64,000 nt of DNA, from positions 124,001 to 188,000 of the forward strand of contig JAIXMN010000001.1 in NCBI GenBank assembly GCA_025716815.1, given 5' to 3'. The DNA comes from Dichotomocladium elegans (taxonomy: Eukaryota; Mucoromycota; Mucoromycetes; Mucorales; Lichtheimiaceae). Position numbers and translations under genes: made by a program. This document shows, piece by piece, positions 10,725-22,527 of this stretch. The notes beneath the pieces are model-generated. The model searched no databases. It was given only the letters and a program-made list of their open reading frames with translations, and was not told where the DNA came from. Within the stretch, counting starts at the first letter, position 1; every line of letters starts with the position of its first letter.

Positions 10725-12556
10725 CTACGTACGTGTTTGGACAAAGACTTTAACACCATCGCGCATGGGATGGGTGAGAGAGGGCAGATAGGTGACCTCC
10801 TGGTCTGGTGCGAGCGAAAACGTATATCGGTGAAGAAGCATGATGAGCGCGACGAGGGATTCGAGCGTGGCGAGGTTTTGGCCGAGGCAGACACGCGGGC
10901 CGGCATGAAAGGCGGGCCACATGCCTTGCGAGCGCCGATGAAGTTCGCCTGAGGCGGGATCGATCCATCGCTCGGGCTTGAACTCCTTCGCATCCGGGCC
11001 CCAGACTTTTGCGGAGCGTCCAAGGGCATAAGGCGACCAGGCCACGTAATCGCCACCGCGGACATGCGTCCCATCCGGCCACACATCGTCCTCCAGCGCA
11101 TATTTTAGATTCGCAGGCACAGAGGGATAGAGCCGCAGCACTTCGTAAAGCACAGCATGCGCATACACCATGTCCTTTTTGATGATCTCGTAAAACAGCG
11201 GTGCGTTGGCAGCTACTTTTTCCAGAGCATCCGTATCGCCAATATGCGTCTTGATTTCCGCCAGCAGCTTCGCTTCTACGCGTGGATGCAGTGCCAGCAT
11301 ATAAAACGTCCACGACAACGCCTGGGCCGTCGTGTCGCGGCCTGCAATGATAAAGTTGAGGATCATGTCCCGCAGCACCTGGTCCGTGATGGACTTGTCT
11401 CGCATGCTCATGAACCGCGACAGCAGGTCCTGGAACTCGTCGCCCTCCGCGACCTTTTGTCGTCGGTCCCTAATGATCCTATATGCAAAGTCGTTCACCC
11501 GCCTCAGATGGAATTGGACATCGGCTCCGAACGGGAGGACCGACTTGATGGTCTCAGAAACCTGCCACAAGGGGAATGCAACCCGCCACGACGTGTGGTA
11601 TTGGCATACGTCAAAGGATTCTGCGAACGGGACCTGGCGTTCTTGCTGCAAACCGTTCAGCTCGACCCCGAACCCAATCCTGAATAAATTATCAGCAAGT
11701 GCACATACACCAAAGAATCAATGGCCACGGTTTGGGTGTCTTTTTTTTTTCCCTCCTCTTACAAGACAAATGAATCCAGCGTAAACTTATACATCAGATC
11801 GTGAAAATCAATGGCTTGCCGAGTCTCTGCCGCGCTGTCGAGGATGTTTGCACACATGTATTGGATCTTCTGGACAAATGTGCTTTATGACGAGTTCAAT
11901 ACAATTGCTGTATCATACATTGGAGGATTTCGTACCTCGTAAAATGGTCTCGAAAATTCTTTACGTTAAAGATCAAGCTGGCAGTCTTGCGCTGTACACG
12001 CCACTCCTCGCCATTGGCATTGAAGATGCCATGGCCAAAGAGATCATGCATTGCCTGTTGTGTCTCTGGTCCCTTGACATAATTCTCAAAATTGTCTATA
12101 GAAAATAAAGCACCGTATCTCAGCAACGGGCAGCAATTCATCTATCCATTGGCATGACTTGGTAGCGTATACTTTTCAAAAAATGTTCAATGTTCCGAGG
12201 ATCTATCGTGGAGATTCTTCGGGACGAGAACAACGAAGACATGGTTCTACAGAAACAAGATGGATTGGGTCCCGTTGCTCTCGGTCAGCTTTCTTGTCCT
12301 TTCTCCAAGTTTTCACTTGCATTGTCAAGGCGTCCAATCTTTCAAAGTTGGCTGTTGCAAAATCATGCACGCGGTGGCGGTTGACAAGGATCAGGGGCAG
12401 GCCACCCAGGAGCGGTAAACCTTTGACGTAAGGAATGCCCTCGCGATGTTCGTCAAAGATGCCTCGATCGGGATATTTGACCGCAAGAAGGGCGAGGAGA
12501 GTAAACCCGGCGAGACCAAGGGTTGTGCCACCACGGATGTTTCCGTTGCTCGTCAT
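10725..12556 (-). CDS. Cytochrome P450 monooxygenase (CYP52/CYP86-like)
   Basis: Exons 12556-12321, 12246-12173, 12095-11936, 11882-11763 and 11679-10725 add up to exactly 515 codons (514 residues), a normal P450 length. The N-terminus has a hydrophobic membrane anchor (LGLAGFTLLALLAV) followed by a proline-rich hinge. The I-helix carries AGRDTTAQ, the K-helix EVLR, and the PERF-like segment FKPERW. The heme loop is FHAGPRVCLGQ with the ligand cysteine near residue 461. The pattern NFENYVKG after the first third and the heme loop resemble fatty-acid and alkane omega-hydroxylases of the CYP52/CYP86 type, so oxidation of a lipid or xenobiotic at the ER membrane is inferred. The exact family and substrate are not determined. 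Intron 1 uses a GC donor. A TATATAA box lies about 75 bases upstream of the start. Confidence 0.94.
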
Positions 12557-12631
12557 TTATAAACTGGGGTAGAGAAAGAAAAAAAGAAAGGAGATAACAC
12601 AATGGACCAAATCGAGTTGGGCCGGCCCTGG

Positions 12632-12638
12632 TTATATA
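12632..12638 (-). promoter_or_regulatory. TATA box of the P450 gene
   Basis: TATATAA on the minus strand, 76 bases 5' of ATG 12556 and embedded in GC-rich flanks. Position and sequence fit a core promoter. Confidence 0.6.
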
Positions 12639-15600
12639 GCTCTTGCATTTAGATATCTGTTTGTGGGAAAAGTTTTGGTTAGGGGGACCTTATACAATGG
12701 GGAGACATCACCGCCACCGCCACCCTGCGCGCATGCCCTCTCTTTAAGGCGGTATCACCACCATGTTTATGTTCTTTTTGCATCCATACAGCAGCATGCC
12801 AACGCTGGCTGTCCCATTTTTTTTTATACCAGCAAGTCGAGGGGAAAAAAATAACAGTTCTCAAGTCAGGCCTGACGGATAAGATGATAATGTGTGTTGA
12901 TGTTATGCTGTGTAACGGCTCAGGAGGGGAAAGCTAACTCCTTTGACTAAGCAGAGATATAGATCAAACCAACCATATCTAGTGCCGTCACTACCCCGCA
13001 AAATATACATTTCGTCACACGGTGGGATATGTGTATGCACTCGTCAAACAACCTCAAAAACGCGCGCGCCCCGCCCTCCCCCCCCCCACAGCCATGCCAA
13101 CCGATCTCTGCAAATGATTAGAGCGTTCTCTCACATGTACTCCAGGTACCGTATTGATCACTAGTTGCACCTTCGAAACAAATGCCCAGTTCTATGGAGT
13201 GAGTATGGCGTTGTGAAACCGAACCATCGAAGCCGTATATTGAAATATTGCAAACTGTAGGCAGAGTCCAAAAGACTTGGTGGATATGATTCATTTTGTC
13301 TACCATAGACCATGTGTATGCACTTATCAGGCTCGTTTTTCAATAGCAAACCAGCGAACACCACCTGCGATTTGCAAACACGCCTTCCCTACGTTCAGGA
13401 TCGTGTGAAGATATTCATCGTCGATTGAAAATTGAATTATACAATGCTAATCATCTGCAGTATGGACGCCGCGCTTAAGCCTGGTTACCTTTCGATGTCA
13501 TTGAATACGGCCAAAGAAAACCAATATGGATTCGAGCGCCAATGCGTCTACAAGTATAATGTGTGAATAAAAGCAATCCACTAAAGGATGCACCGAGAAC
13601 AACGGCACTGGACGGCTTCAGAAGCTCCTGAAACTGCGCATTGGAGGAGACAATGCCAGAGTCGCTGTTGACCGTTTGATCCAGGTACAGTACATACAGA
13701 TCAATACCCAATAGCCATTCTCCTCCTCCTCGACAAACCCAAGGAGTCACTTGGCCTTCCAGGGAAGAAATCCTGGTTATTCTTCATACCCTACTGTGTT
13801 TGCACGTGTGACATTTACCGAACTCCTCTAGGTTCTACTGCTATGCTGAGCGAATACACATTTGCATTTCTCAGATTTTTTTTGGCCGCATCAAATATCA
13901 ACTTTTGCAAGATACATCCGACTTGGAGCTGTTCAGCACAAGTCGTTTTCAGAATGTACTTATCCTTCCGCCCAAGCGTATGTGTTGCAGCATACGTAGA
14001 ACTGCGCATAGATACCATTCTTTTCAGGAATCACAAATATATTGGAAGCTTTCACCCGTCCGTTCAGGACAGTCACAGACATCAGCAAGCACAGTATCTC
14101 GCGCATCGTTGAAAGCAGAAGATTTCACGGTAGGGACGGATAGGAGAAAACGCTCTCAAAAGGCTGCCGTAACTTCCACATCCCGTTTTCCTACACTTGC
14201 GAATCTGCGATGCAGATCTGCTCCGGGGCCCCAACATTTTGGCTATCAAACATCTCTTTCGATAGCACAAAAAAAAATCGCCGGTTGAGTACAAAAAGAG
14301 ACAAACGGTCACGCGTCTGCAGAGGATTCAGAAAAGGGATGTGTTTTTTTTTCTTTGTAATTCAGAATCGATAGATACAAGACAAGATGCAGTAAATCGT
14401 CCAAAGAGGGGAGGAGAAGCGCGCCAGGAACCGGATAGATGACAGGACCGTACCAAGGCACCACAGGGCCCGAATGAAAAGCCAAACGCGGGGCAACCGA
14501 CGAACCAACGCCGCGCGGCCGACCCCGCCCCCGGGTGGAGGAGGCAGAGTCGGACTAAACCCCCCCATCCAAGAAGGCCGCGAACCAAAACACACACACA
14601 CAACCCAACCCCCACCCCAACCCGGCCCCACCGCGCAGACGCCGGCCTCAGCCGGCCTCACGGCGGCCCCCCCAAAAAAAAAGAGCAAGTGAGGGGCGGA
14701 GGGGGGGAGAGAGCTAAATAAAGAGTAATCAAGACCCGCTGAGCAACGCGTTCCTGGAGACATGAAGTTAAACTTACCGGCCGGGGGAGGGGGAGGACGA
14801 TAACTTTGTGTGTAGAAGAAAAAGAAACTTAACAAGAGAGCAATAGGCTGACAAGGTTTATATATAACACGGGCCAGGCGGCCAACGATTTTCGCAGAAA
14901 ATAAAAACGGCGATGGCTTGTTTGTTGTTCCCCGGGCGTAAACACGACGGAGGTAAGAACCGTAGTAATGTCCTATATGACTTTGCGCTTGATAAGGTTT
15001 ACGCCTCTTAAATTTCTGTTGTTGTTGTTGTTGTTGCTACTATTGGTGATACATTGTAAGAAGATAAATTGGTTTCAGGATCAATACCAGCAAAAACGGG
15101 CGCACCTAATTAAGGGCATGAGATGGGCGCAATCGCGGTCTTTTGTAGTTATTGCAAAAGATGCGCCGTGGCAAAAGGCGTAGCGCAGTTTAGCCTGAAA
15201 GTCAAGCAAGAGCAACCGCTGTTATGCGTGTGTATGTGTGTATAGCGCGTGTTGGCTGTTCAAGTATCAAGAAAAGGGGGAGCCTAGTTAATTGTATATC
15301 CTACTCTGATAGTTTCATAATATGCAAATACCACGCGCAAATGCTCATTAAAACAAAAGGCTCATAATGGCGCTGCTATTTCTGAAAGGAAAAAGGTGGC
15401 AATGATGAAAGCCGGTGACTTTAGTATAGCCACACGCAAATCAACATTGGAGACCAAACAATGCAGGAGAGAGAGAAAGAGATAGGAGTCAAGGGTTGAA
15501 AGAGAGATGGAAAAGCTCACGTTCTTTTGTTCAACAATAGAAGATGCTGGTGCTGAAACATACACACACACACAGAGAGAAAGAGAGAGAGAGAGGCCCG

Positions 15601-16872
15601 AGAAACAGAAAAAAGAATATTCTTAAAGAGCTGTGTACAATCGATAAAAGACAATCGCCTAATGCAATGTCGTCTGTAGCAAGGTGACTATGAGCTAATG
15701 GTAACAAAATCCAAATGAACGGCTAGACCATGCTCATTCTTTTCATCTCACACAGACGGACGGGCTTACCCCGCGTCAGGATACATGTCTGTGCGATAGA
15801 AAATGAAAAAGTAGAAGGCTCGTAGGTTCTATAACGACATGCCGATGCACGGTAAAGGAGACAAGATCAACGTGTGAAGGGGGTGGGCGAAAAAAATGGT
15901 TAATTTTTTTCGTCCATGCTCTGGTCTGCCATTCACGCCTAGCTGAGCAGAAATCAAAAAAATGCGTTCTCTTGTTGTGCACAGTTACGTAGTCGTGCAT
16001 ACTTAGTAAGCGCAGATGGACCATTTCCAAGAGATGTATGTATGCACCCCTTGCAATCCGTTCCGCTTCCCCCTTCCAAAACAACAACAACAACAACATG
16101 CGCCCCATTGATTTCCGAAAAAAAGGGTTTCTAGAAAACATCTTCATGAGACACCGATATTACTAAAGTGATATATGGGCTAGAGAGAGAAAGAAAAAGT
16201 TAATGTACGTGCGTATGTGTATATATGTGTATTCACATGGTTTTCTTTAGGACGCCCTTATACACGGAATCAGATGATGCCATCTTACATTGGAGATGAA
16301 GATACCGACGATAGAAGGGAAGAATCGACCACAAAACGAGTTGGAAGATTCACACGTAGGGTGGCATGTGATCTATGAAACGCAACATATTGATTGCTCA
16401 AAACAAAGCGTTCTTTTCCCTCCCACCCCCTAGTGTTTGGACACGCAATGCCTATCTATGCACACATACACACAGAACCTCATTCATCACCGCTAAAAGA
16501 TGCATCATCCTGCGACGCTGCACGATGCAAAGAGCGGGTGCAACGCGGAAAGGGGAGCCTATCAATGCTGCATTTGATGAAGAGGGAAGATAGGTGGCGA
16601 TGGATGGGATTGAGTGAGTTTCTGAGAAATAAAAATAAATAAGCGTTACTGTTGTTGTTTTGTTCCTGTTCAGAGGCCCTTTCTTATCCGAAATTTCGAA
16701 AGAACCGACGGGGTGAGTATATGTAAACATCAAAGAAGATCCCTTTTTATACGACTGGATCCTCAAGCCCTCCCCTTTCTTCTTTCTTCCTTTCTCTCTC
16801 TTTCTCTTTCTCACAGCAGCAAGCACACACTTTTACAAAATTCCGGCCATTCAGAAGCAAGAAGCAGCCATC
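12639..16872. other. 4.2-kb region with no assignable gene
   Basis: I see no gene with recognisable domains. Two open frames look partly protein-like: 13750-13475 on the minus strand (91 codons) and 13905-14288 on the plus strand (127 codons, Ser/Arg-rich). Neither has a convincing start, splice partners or known motif. A GC-rich island lies at 14440-14700, purine-rich GA tracts at 15460-15600, and pyrimidine-rich DNA at 16770-16815 just before the exchanger gene. Decayed genes, a long non-coding RNA or a lineage-specific gene are all possible. Confidence 0.4.
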
Positions 16873-18847
16873 ATGAATAACAGCGAGCAGTCACCGCTAC
16901 TTCCTCAGCACGGACACCATCACTCGTTATCGAGTCGAGAGAAGCCGACAATCACCTCGTCCTTCAAGGTCATGATGTTCTCCTCAAAGTTCAATCTTCT
17001 GCTCCTGTTCGTCCCGATTTCTTTGATTTTCTCCTATAGTGGCGCGCCTTCGACTGTGGTCTTCAGTCTCAACTTTATGGCCATTATGCCACTGGCAAAG
17101 CTGCTTGGATTCGGTTAGATATATAGATCACACTATTATACACGCATTCTCATCAGATGGTTTATTTTTTTTCGGTGACATGAATCCCTTTAGCCACCGA
17201 AGAACTCGCTCTCATGTCCGGTCCGACCATTGGCGCTTTGTTGAACGCAACATTTGGCAACGTGGTCGAACTCATCTTGGGTATCATTGCGTTGAAGGAC
17301 GGCTTGATTCGCGTTGTGCAAGGTTTGTGTGACTTCCCAGCAACCCCGTCGTATTTCTCTTTGGGGGGGGGAAAGAGAACCCTCTAAAAGTTTATTTGAT
17401 GTAGCATCCGTCATGGGTTCTATCCTTTCCAATATCCTTCTGGTAGGGCTCATTTATAATCACCAACTGCGTTCTCTGTTAGATTTGCATTGCTCATATT
17501 AGGCAAATCTTTTTTTTTAGGTCCTCGGCTTCTGTTTCTTGCTCGGAGGTGTCGGTCGCATCGAACAACGGTTCAGCATGACAGGTTTCGTGTTGCTGCA
17601 CATCCCTCTCCCTGCAGAATATGTTTGAAAGCTCACACATCACACTACTACCTTACAGCGGCTCAGACCTCGTCCTCCTTACTTGCCATTACCACCCTTT
17701 CACTCCTGGTTCCTGCCGCCTTCAGCTACACAGCCGTAGCATCCGCAAAGGACACGGAAATCGGGATCCTCAACCTTAGCCATGGCACGTCAATCATCCT
17801 CCTCATTGTGTATGCATTGTCGCTTTTCTTCCAGGTATGCCAGCTCAATATAAAGTACTGCTATAAGGGAGGCTTTGGGAATGCTAATATATCTGTACCT
17901 TTTATGCAGCTCAAGACACATCGTGAGCAGGTACTGTGAGATAAAAACGAATTTCGGCCTTGAGTAGTATTAACTTGATTGGCAATGGATAGTATGACGA
18001 TGCTGAGAACGAGGAGGTGGATGAAGACGAGGAACCTCAAACATCAATGATCTTCTCTCTTGCATCGTAAGTTGTTGTCCTTGTTGTGTACTGAGAGAAG
18101 ATGCATTGAACATGTGTTTCATATCATTTTTTAGGCTTTTGTTGGTGGCAGGACTTGTGTCGGTCCATGCTGACTTTTTGGTTGGAGCGTGAGTTGCGTG
18201 TTTGTTTGTTGGGGGTGGTGGTGGGAGTGGAACGGCAAGGCTAAAGTCAGGTGATACTTGTATTGCATGTAGCATTGAGGGTGTTGTGGACGAGTGGAAC
18301 ATCAACGAAACCTTCGTCGGCGTGATCCTCCTGCCCATCGTCGGAAAGTAAGTGCACACATACACATACACAGATTCTTCGAAACGTCGATCCTCCATGC
18401 CTCTCCTCTAATCTACATCTGCGACTAGTGCTGCAGAGCATGTCAGCTCAGTGACATTTGCCATGAAGAACAAAATGAATTTAAGTATCAATATAGCAAT
18501 TTCTTCGTCGCTACAGATCGGCCTGTTCGTCACTCCCCTTCTTGTCATTGCCGGCTGGATCTTTGATCAACCCATGACGCTCTTCTTTGAGGACTTTGAG
18601 ACCGTGGTGCTCTTTGCAAGCGTCATGATCGTCAACTATCTCATCCAGGACGGTCGCTCCAATTGGCTTGAAGGCGTCCTGCTTCTGGTAAGTGGCTGGC
18701 TGACTCGAATTGTTCATTGTAGTGTGTCGCCTGACGCATAGCCTTTTTTTTTCTTCTTCTTCGGTCTAGGCCTCATACGCCATCATTTCTTTTGCATTTT
18801 GGTTCCATCCCTCCACTTCTTTAAATGGATTGCTGATGTGGCACTAG
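16873..18847 (+). CDS. VCX1: Vacuolar Ca2+/H+ exchanger (CAX family)
   Basis: Eleven exons (16873-17113, 17194-17322, 17405-17442, 17521-17584, 17659-17834, 17910-17930, 17993-18066, 18135-18188, 18273-18347, 18429-18687 and 18770-18847) give exactly 403 codons. The protein has about eleven hydrophobic segments and the two CAX alpha-repeats: [10 protein letters not shown] near residue 96 and [10 protein letters not shown] near residue 291. An acidic loop (NEEVDEDEE) separates the two halves, as in yeast Vcx1. The role is to load Ca2+, and possibly Mn2+, into the vacuole in exchange for protons, which shapes cytosolic calcium signals. The N-terminus is short and hydrophilic, without an obvious autoinhibitory extension. 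Exon 6 is only 21 bases. ATG 16873 is preceded by a pyrimidine-rich leader. Confidence 0.97.
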
Positions 18848-19571
18848 TTTTTGGTGCGATCTCTCCGTATGATGTATTTCCCTAGCAATACTCCCCCAGT
18901 TCCCACCCCCCCATTTCAACCTTCCGTGTACTTGTGTGTTCATGTATATTATACATATTTTCATTTCCTCTCTTCATGTCCAGATAAACCATAAAGTTTT
19001 GTACAGCTTGCCTTGAAATAATGAGTCTATGTACTCGTTTTTGTAAGATCGATTGATCCTATTTGCGCTGGGAAGTGATGGGAGAGAATGGCATCCCCCT
19101 CATCACTTTACGTTCGGTTGGTGTCCTAGAAGCATGGGAGGTGTGTCTCTGACGAATCAACATCCTGCCTTTCGATTGTTTCCCAATCTGCTTGGCTTTT
19201 ACTGGATGGTCTCTCTTCATCCCCCCTCCCTACCCGCGTCATTGGAGGACGACAAGCTTTCCCTTTTGCTCAAGTTTGAACGCTAAAACCTTCATCAGGC
19301 AAAAAAGATCATGGGGGATATGGAATGCCACTTTTGCTCAATGCAAAAAATAAATAAAAGAGGCCGACGGAATAGCGTTTGTCTCTCCATACACACGAAC
19401 ATGTAGATGCTTTTTTTTTCCATGCTGCTGAACAAGAGAAAAACCTCTCTTTTATTATGCATAAAATGCGGGGGGTTGGGGATTTTTAACGAGTCTTGAA
19501 GTCTAAAACAAACGGGGGACAAAAGATAGTTCAGCGAGCTGGATTCCCCTTTTTTCTTTTTGAATCATTGA
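18848..19571. other. Convergent 3' flanks of VCX1 and RPS12
   Basis: These are the 3' UTRs of two convergent genes. Possible AATAAA-like signals occur near 19350. Nothing else is seen. Confidence 0.5.
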
Positions 19572-20085
19572 TCACTTACAGTCCAAAAGAACATTCATGG
19601 CCTCAGACTCCTCTCCAAAGTCGGTGACGGCAACGCAAGAGCAGCCGACGACCTTGCGGGCATTGCCATCACGGTCGATCTTGCACTGACCAACCCATTC
19701 ACCGAGCTTCTTGGGATCGGAGACCTTGATGAGGTTGATGTTGTGCTCAGCGCACAAAGCCTCGACAAGCTTGACGTACTCGCCCTCAGTGCAGGACTCG
19801 TTCAGGACGGCCAAATGGGCCTGGCGTCTAATAACACAAAGAAAATATTAACTCTCCATCGATTCCCAACAGCAGCAGCCTCCTTTCTCCACCCCCCCTC
19901 CCCAACAAAGCGTACCTGTCAAGAGCCTTGACAGCCTGCTTCAAGCCACGAGCAAGACCATCGTGAACCAAGGCACGGCGGAGGACCTCCTGGAGGGCAT
20001 CCTCAACGGACATTTGGCCCTTGGCAGCCTCGGCAACAACCTCAACCTCTTGGGTCTCCATGACGATATCTTCCTCGGCGGACAT
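19572..20085 (-). CDS. RPS12: 40S ribosomal protein eS12
   Basis: Two exons, 20085-19916 and 19827-19572, encode 141 residues. The sequence follows the eS12 family throughout: an acidic N-terminus ([16 protein letters not shown]), the L7Ae-like core [20 protein letters not shown], then [43 protein letters not shown] and [16 protein letters not shown]. The protein sits on the beak of the 40S subunit. The first ATG, at 20085, opens the usual N-terminus. The upstream DNA carries a four-base repeat and T-rich sequence typical of ribosomal-protein leaders. Confidence 0.97.
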
Positions 20086-20126
20086 GCTATTCGACAATGT
20101 TTATGAATCAGCTTGGGGGAACTTTG

Positions 20127-20160
20127 TCCATCCATCCATCCATCCATCCATCCATCCATG
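20127..20160. repeat. (TCCA)n tetranucleotide repeat in the RPS12 leader region
   Basis: About eight perfect copies of TCCA occur 40-75 bases upstream of the RPS12 start (TGGA on the transcribed strand). Confidence 0.9.
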
Positions 20161-20388
20161 TATCTGTTGTTGCCTCGTATGTAATATACTGTAACTTACA
20201 TTATTCTTTTGATACAATAAAAAAAGAGAAGGATCTACAATGGGGGCCCCCCCATTTGGCCACTTACAATCGCATCCCACACTCCACCCCGCCCCAGCCC
20301 AAACCTTTTCTTTCTGATTCCCCCTCCCCCATCCCCTGCCTGGGGCCTGCCCAACGCCTTGACTAAATCACACTCCGCGCAAAATTTA

Positions 20389-21155
20389 TTATTTCTTGTT
20401 CATGAAAGGCTGTGTCAATGCGTGTTGCAAGCGTTTGACCTTTTGTTCGCCGAACCCGGGACACATGGCCAGTTCGTCCGAGGTGGCGTTTGCGATGCCT
20501 CTGAGCGATCGGAACGATGAGAGCAAGGTCAGCACGTCGGTTTTGTTGATGCTCCGCACATGCGTCAGGCAGTCTGTCATCTGCCCATAATAGTCCTCGA
20601 CGGGTTTCTCCCGGATGAGATCCGGAGGCCGGTTCTCGAATGCCTTGAAGGTCTCGAGGTACCGCGCCGCCTCCTCTTTGCTCCACGCCAGCATTAACGT
20701 GTAGTCATTCAGAATCGCGCTCCGATTCAGCTCCCGCAGCGTGTCGTGGAAGTTTTCAATGTCGACCTGCACCAGCAGCACACGCAGAACGTACATGCGC
20801 GCCAGTTGCGACATGCGATCATAAATGTAACCCGGATTCAGCCTATGATACCGCAAACTGTTTTCCCCTTCCACACACACACACACACCCGAAAAAAAAA
20901 AGTTACCCATGCATATTCTATTTTTCCACACACATGCACACAAAAAACTTTGCTTTTCCCACATTACCTCAAGTACAAAACACCCGTCGTCTTGCCAACG
21001 GCAAAATCACAACGAATCACATCACTCGGCTCCCAAGGGACATTATGAACAAGTCGAAGAACAGGATTGTCCTTTTGACGCGCATAATTGACAAGAATAG
21101 CACTGTTGCCTGTTCTTCGCGATGGCTGCGGCGCTGGTGCGGGTGAAGCCATCAT
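20389..21155 (-). CDS. RAD10: ERCC1/Rad10 DNA repair endonuclease subunit
   Basis: Exons 21155-20968 and 20857-20389 give 218 residues. The central domain matches ERCC1 closely in wording: AILVNYARQKDNPVLRLV, NVPWEPSDVI, LSLRYHRLNPGYIYDRM, VLLVQVDIENFHDTLREL and LAWSKEEAARYLETFKAFE. The C-terminus is a helix-hairpin-helix pair (NKTDVLTLLSSFRSLRGIA, ELAMCPGFGEQKVKRL) that dimerises with XPF/Rad1. The heterodimer cuts 5' of lesions in nucleotide excision repair and acts in single-strand annealing and crosslink repair. Length is close to yeast Rad10 (210 residues) and shorter than human ERCC1, lacking a long N-terminal extension. The first two ATGs are adjacent (21155 and 21152). Confidence 0.95.
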
Positions 21156-21450
21156 TTATTTTCATGCGCAGCAAAAAAAAAAGAGAGAGAAAAAAAGGCT
21201 GGGTTTTTTTTTTCAGCCTACACGCACACCCTCCCAAACCTAGCAATGGGTCACCCTTAACCAAACACTCCTCTCCACTGAGACAGGAAGGTAATGGTGT
21301 CGTCGCAAAGAGGGCGGGAGGGGGGAGAATTTTTAATGGACCCTGAGTCTTCCTCAAACACAGCCAAGGTGGCTTGCCCTCCACGACAATTCATGCCGCT
21401 ATTTTAATAGGTCGCACAGGCATTTTCATTATTTACAGCAAATGTTCATC

Positions 21451-22366
21451 TTAAAGTTCATAGCCTAGAAGCACAAAGCCTGCCTCTTGACCGTACACGG
21501 ATGGATCAATCATCTGGAATCCAAGATGCATAAACCCTCCAAGAAGCTTGAGATCCGCTATTTCAGACATTTGCATTAGTACGGCAGTCGCACACAAACA
21601 CAAGGGACGTTATATATACCAGTGGCACCACTTCTTCGGTCGATCGTAATAACGAGATTCTCGCAACCAGTCCTCTCCTCAGCAAGTTCGATCGTACGTG
21701 TTATACTAGTAATGGTAGACAATTCAGACCAATTATTTCCTCTCTCTCTAATACACATGATTCTGGAGACTCTCTTCCATCACGCACCATGACCGAAACG
21801 CATCATCTTCCCAGCGTTCATTGCTGGGAAAAGTAGCAAAAACAGTGTTTTCATGAATAAACGCATCATATTGAACTGGCTTGCAGAATCCATGATACAT
21901 CGATATCCTCATGAGCCGATCGACAGAACCACTGAGACGATGAAAAACAATGCTGACAAAGTCTTGATCTACACAACGGATAATTTTGGTTTTCGCCCAT
22001 GTGCCACCATTCCGCGCCGCCGCCTCCCCCAAACCCAACCAACCCCCCACATCTTGCTTCTCACTCTATCATCACTATACCTCGGTGATCACGCCGGATA
22101 AACTGGATCACGTCTTCATGATCGTCTTCTTCAGAACAGCACATGTGAGCAATACGGAGCGTTGACCAGACCATAGCAGCCGATGTCGGGCTACTCTGTG
22201 CCTGCTGATCAGCCATTGGCGGTTGCGAGAAAGCTGGTTGTTGCTGCTGCTGCTGCTGTTGTTGTTGTGGTGGTGGTGGCGGTGGGTGCTGTTGCTGCTG
22301 CTGCTGCTGCTGCAACACTGGCAACTGTATGACAAGCTCTTCCTTGACCGGACTTGCTATAATCAT
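21451..22366 (-). CDS. OAZ1: Ornithine decarboxylase antizyme-like protein
   Basis: Exons 22366-22081, 21968-21788, 21705-21620 and 21557-21451 total exactly 220 codons. The C-terminal half fits the antizyme fold: VQYDAFIHENTVFATFPS, then TIELAEERTGCENLVITI, then LKLLGGFMHLGFQMIDPS and VLLGYEL at the end. This matches the family order of beta-strand, 'LLEFAEE' helix, 'R-LLRTFSFLGFE' and a final hydrophobic strand. Antizyme binds ornithine decarboxylase, sends it to the proteasome and blocks polyamine uptake. Residues 20-60 are Gln/Pro-rich. Known antizymes need a +1 frameshift, but this model reads through in one frame and no UCC-UGA site was found. ATG 22366 overlaps the stop of an upstream ORF as ATGA. 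The leader contains a splice donor at 22571. The family call is moderately sure; the start is uncertain. Confidence 0.72.
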
Positions 22367-22527
22367 GGCGAGATATTATTTTTATTCAATGCGATATTGG
22401 CTTCCTTGGTGGCCTTGGAAAAGATGGTGCTTGAAGCGTAAAGGAAAATCACGGTATTCTTGTCCAGTGCTAACTCTTTTTCTCTGTGGGCGTCTCTACT
22501 GGGTACGGACACGGGCGAGAAAAACAT
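22363..22527 (-). CDS. Upstream ORF overlapping the antizyme start (54 codons)
   Basis: An ATG at 22527 opens a 54-codon frame ending in TGA at 22365-22363. That TGA overlaps the ATG of the main frame in the sequence CCATGATT. The product, beginning MFFSPVSVPSRDA and ending KNNISP, is unlike anything I recognise but has protein-like composition. It may be a regulatory uORF, a leader read by frameshifting, or part of an exon spliced differently. The overlap means the downstream frame lies at -1 relative to it, not the +1 expected of antizyme. Confidence 0.4.
   Translation of the reverse strand: MFFSPVSVPSRDAHREKELALDKNTVIFLYASSTIFSKATKEANIALNKNNISP

Noticed and set aside
14362..14835. 157-codon minus-strand ORF
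   Set aside because: It spans the GC-rich island, where stops are rare by composition. The product is Cys/Gly/Pro noise without domain or splice context.
22040..22230. Possible +1 frameshift sites in the antizyme gene (TTC-TGA, ACG-TGA, GCG-TGA, GGC-TGA)
   Set aside because: Each occurs in a frame that is closed by another stop within a few codons upstream or downstream, so none links two long open frames. They were kept only as a reason for caution.
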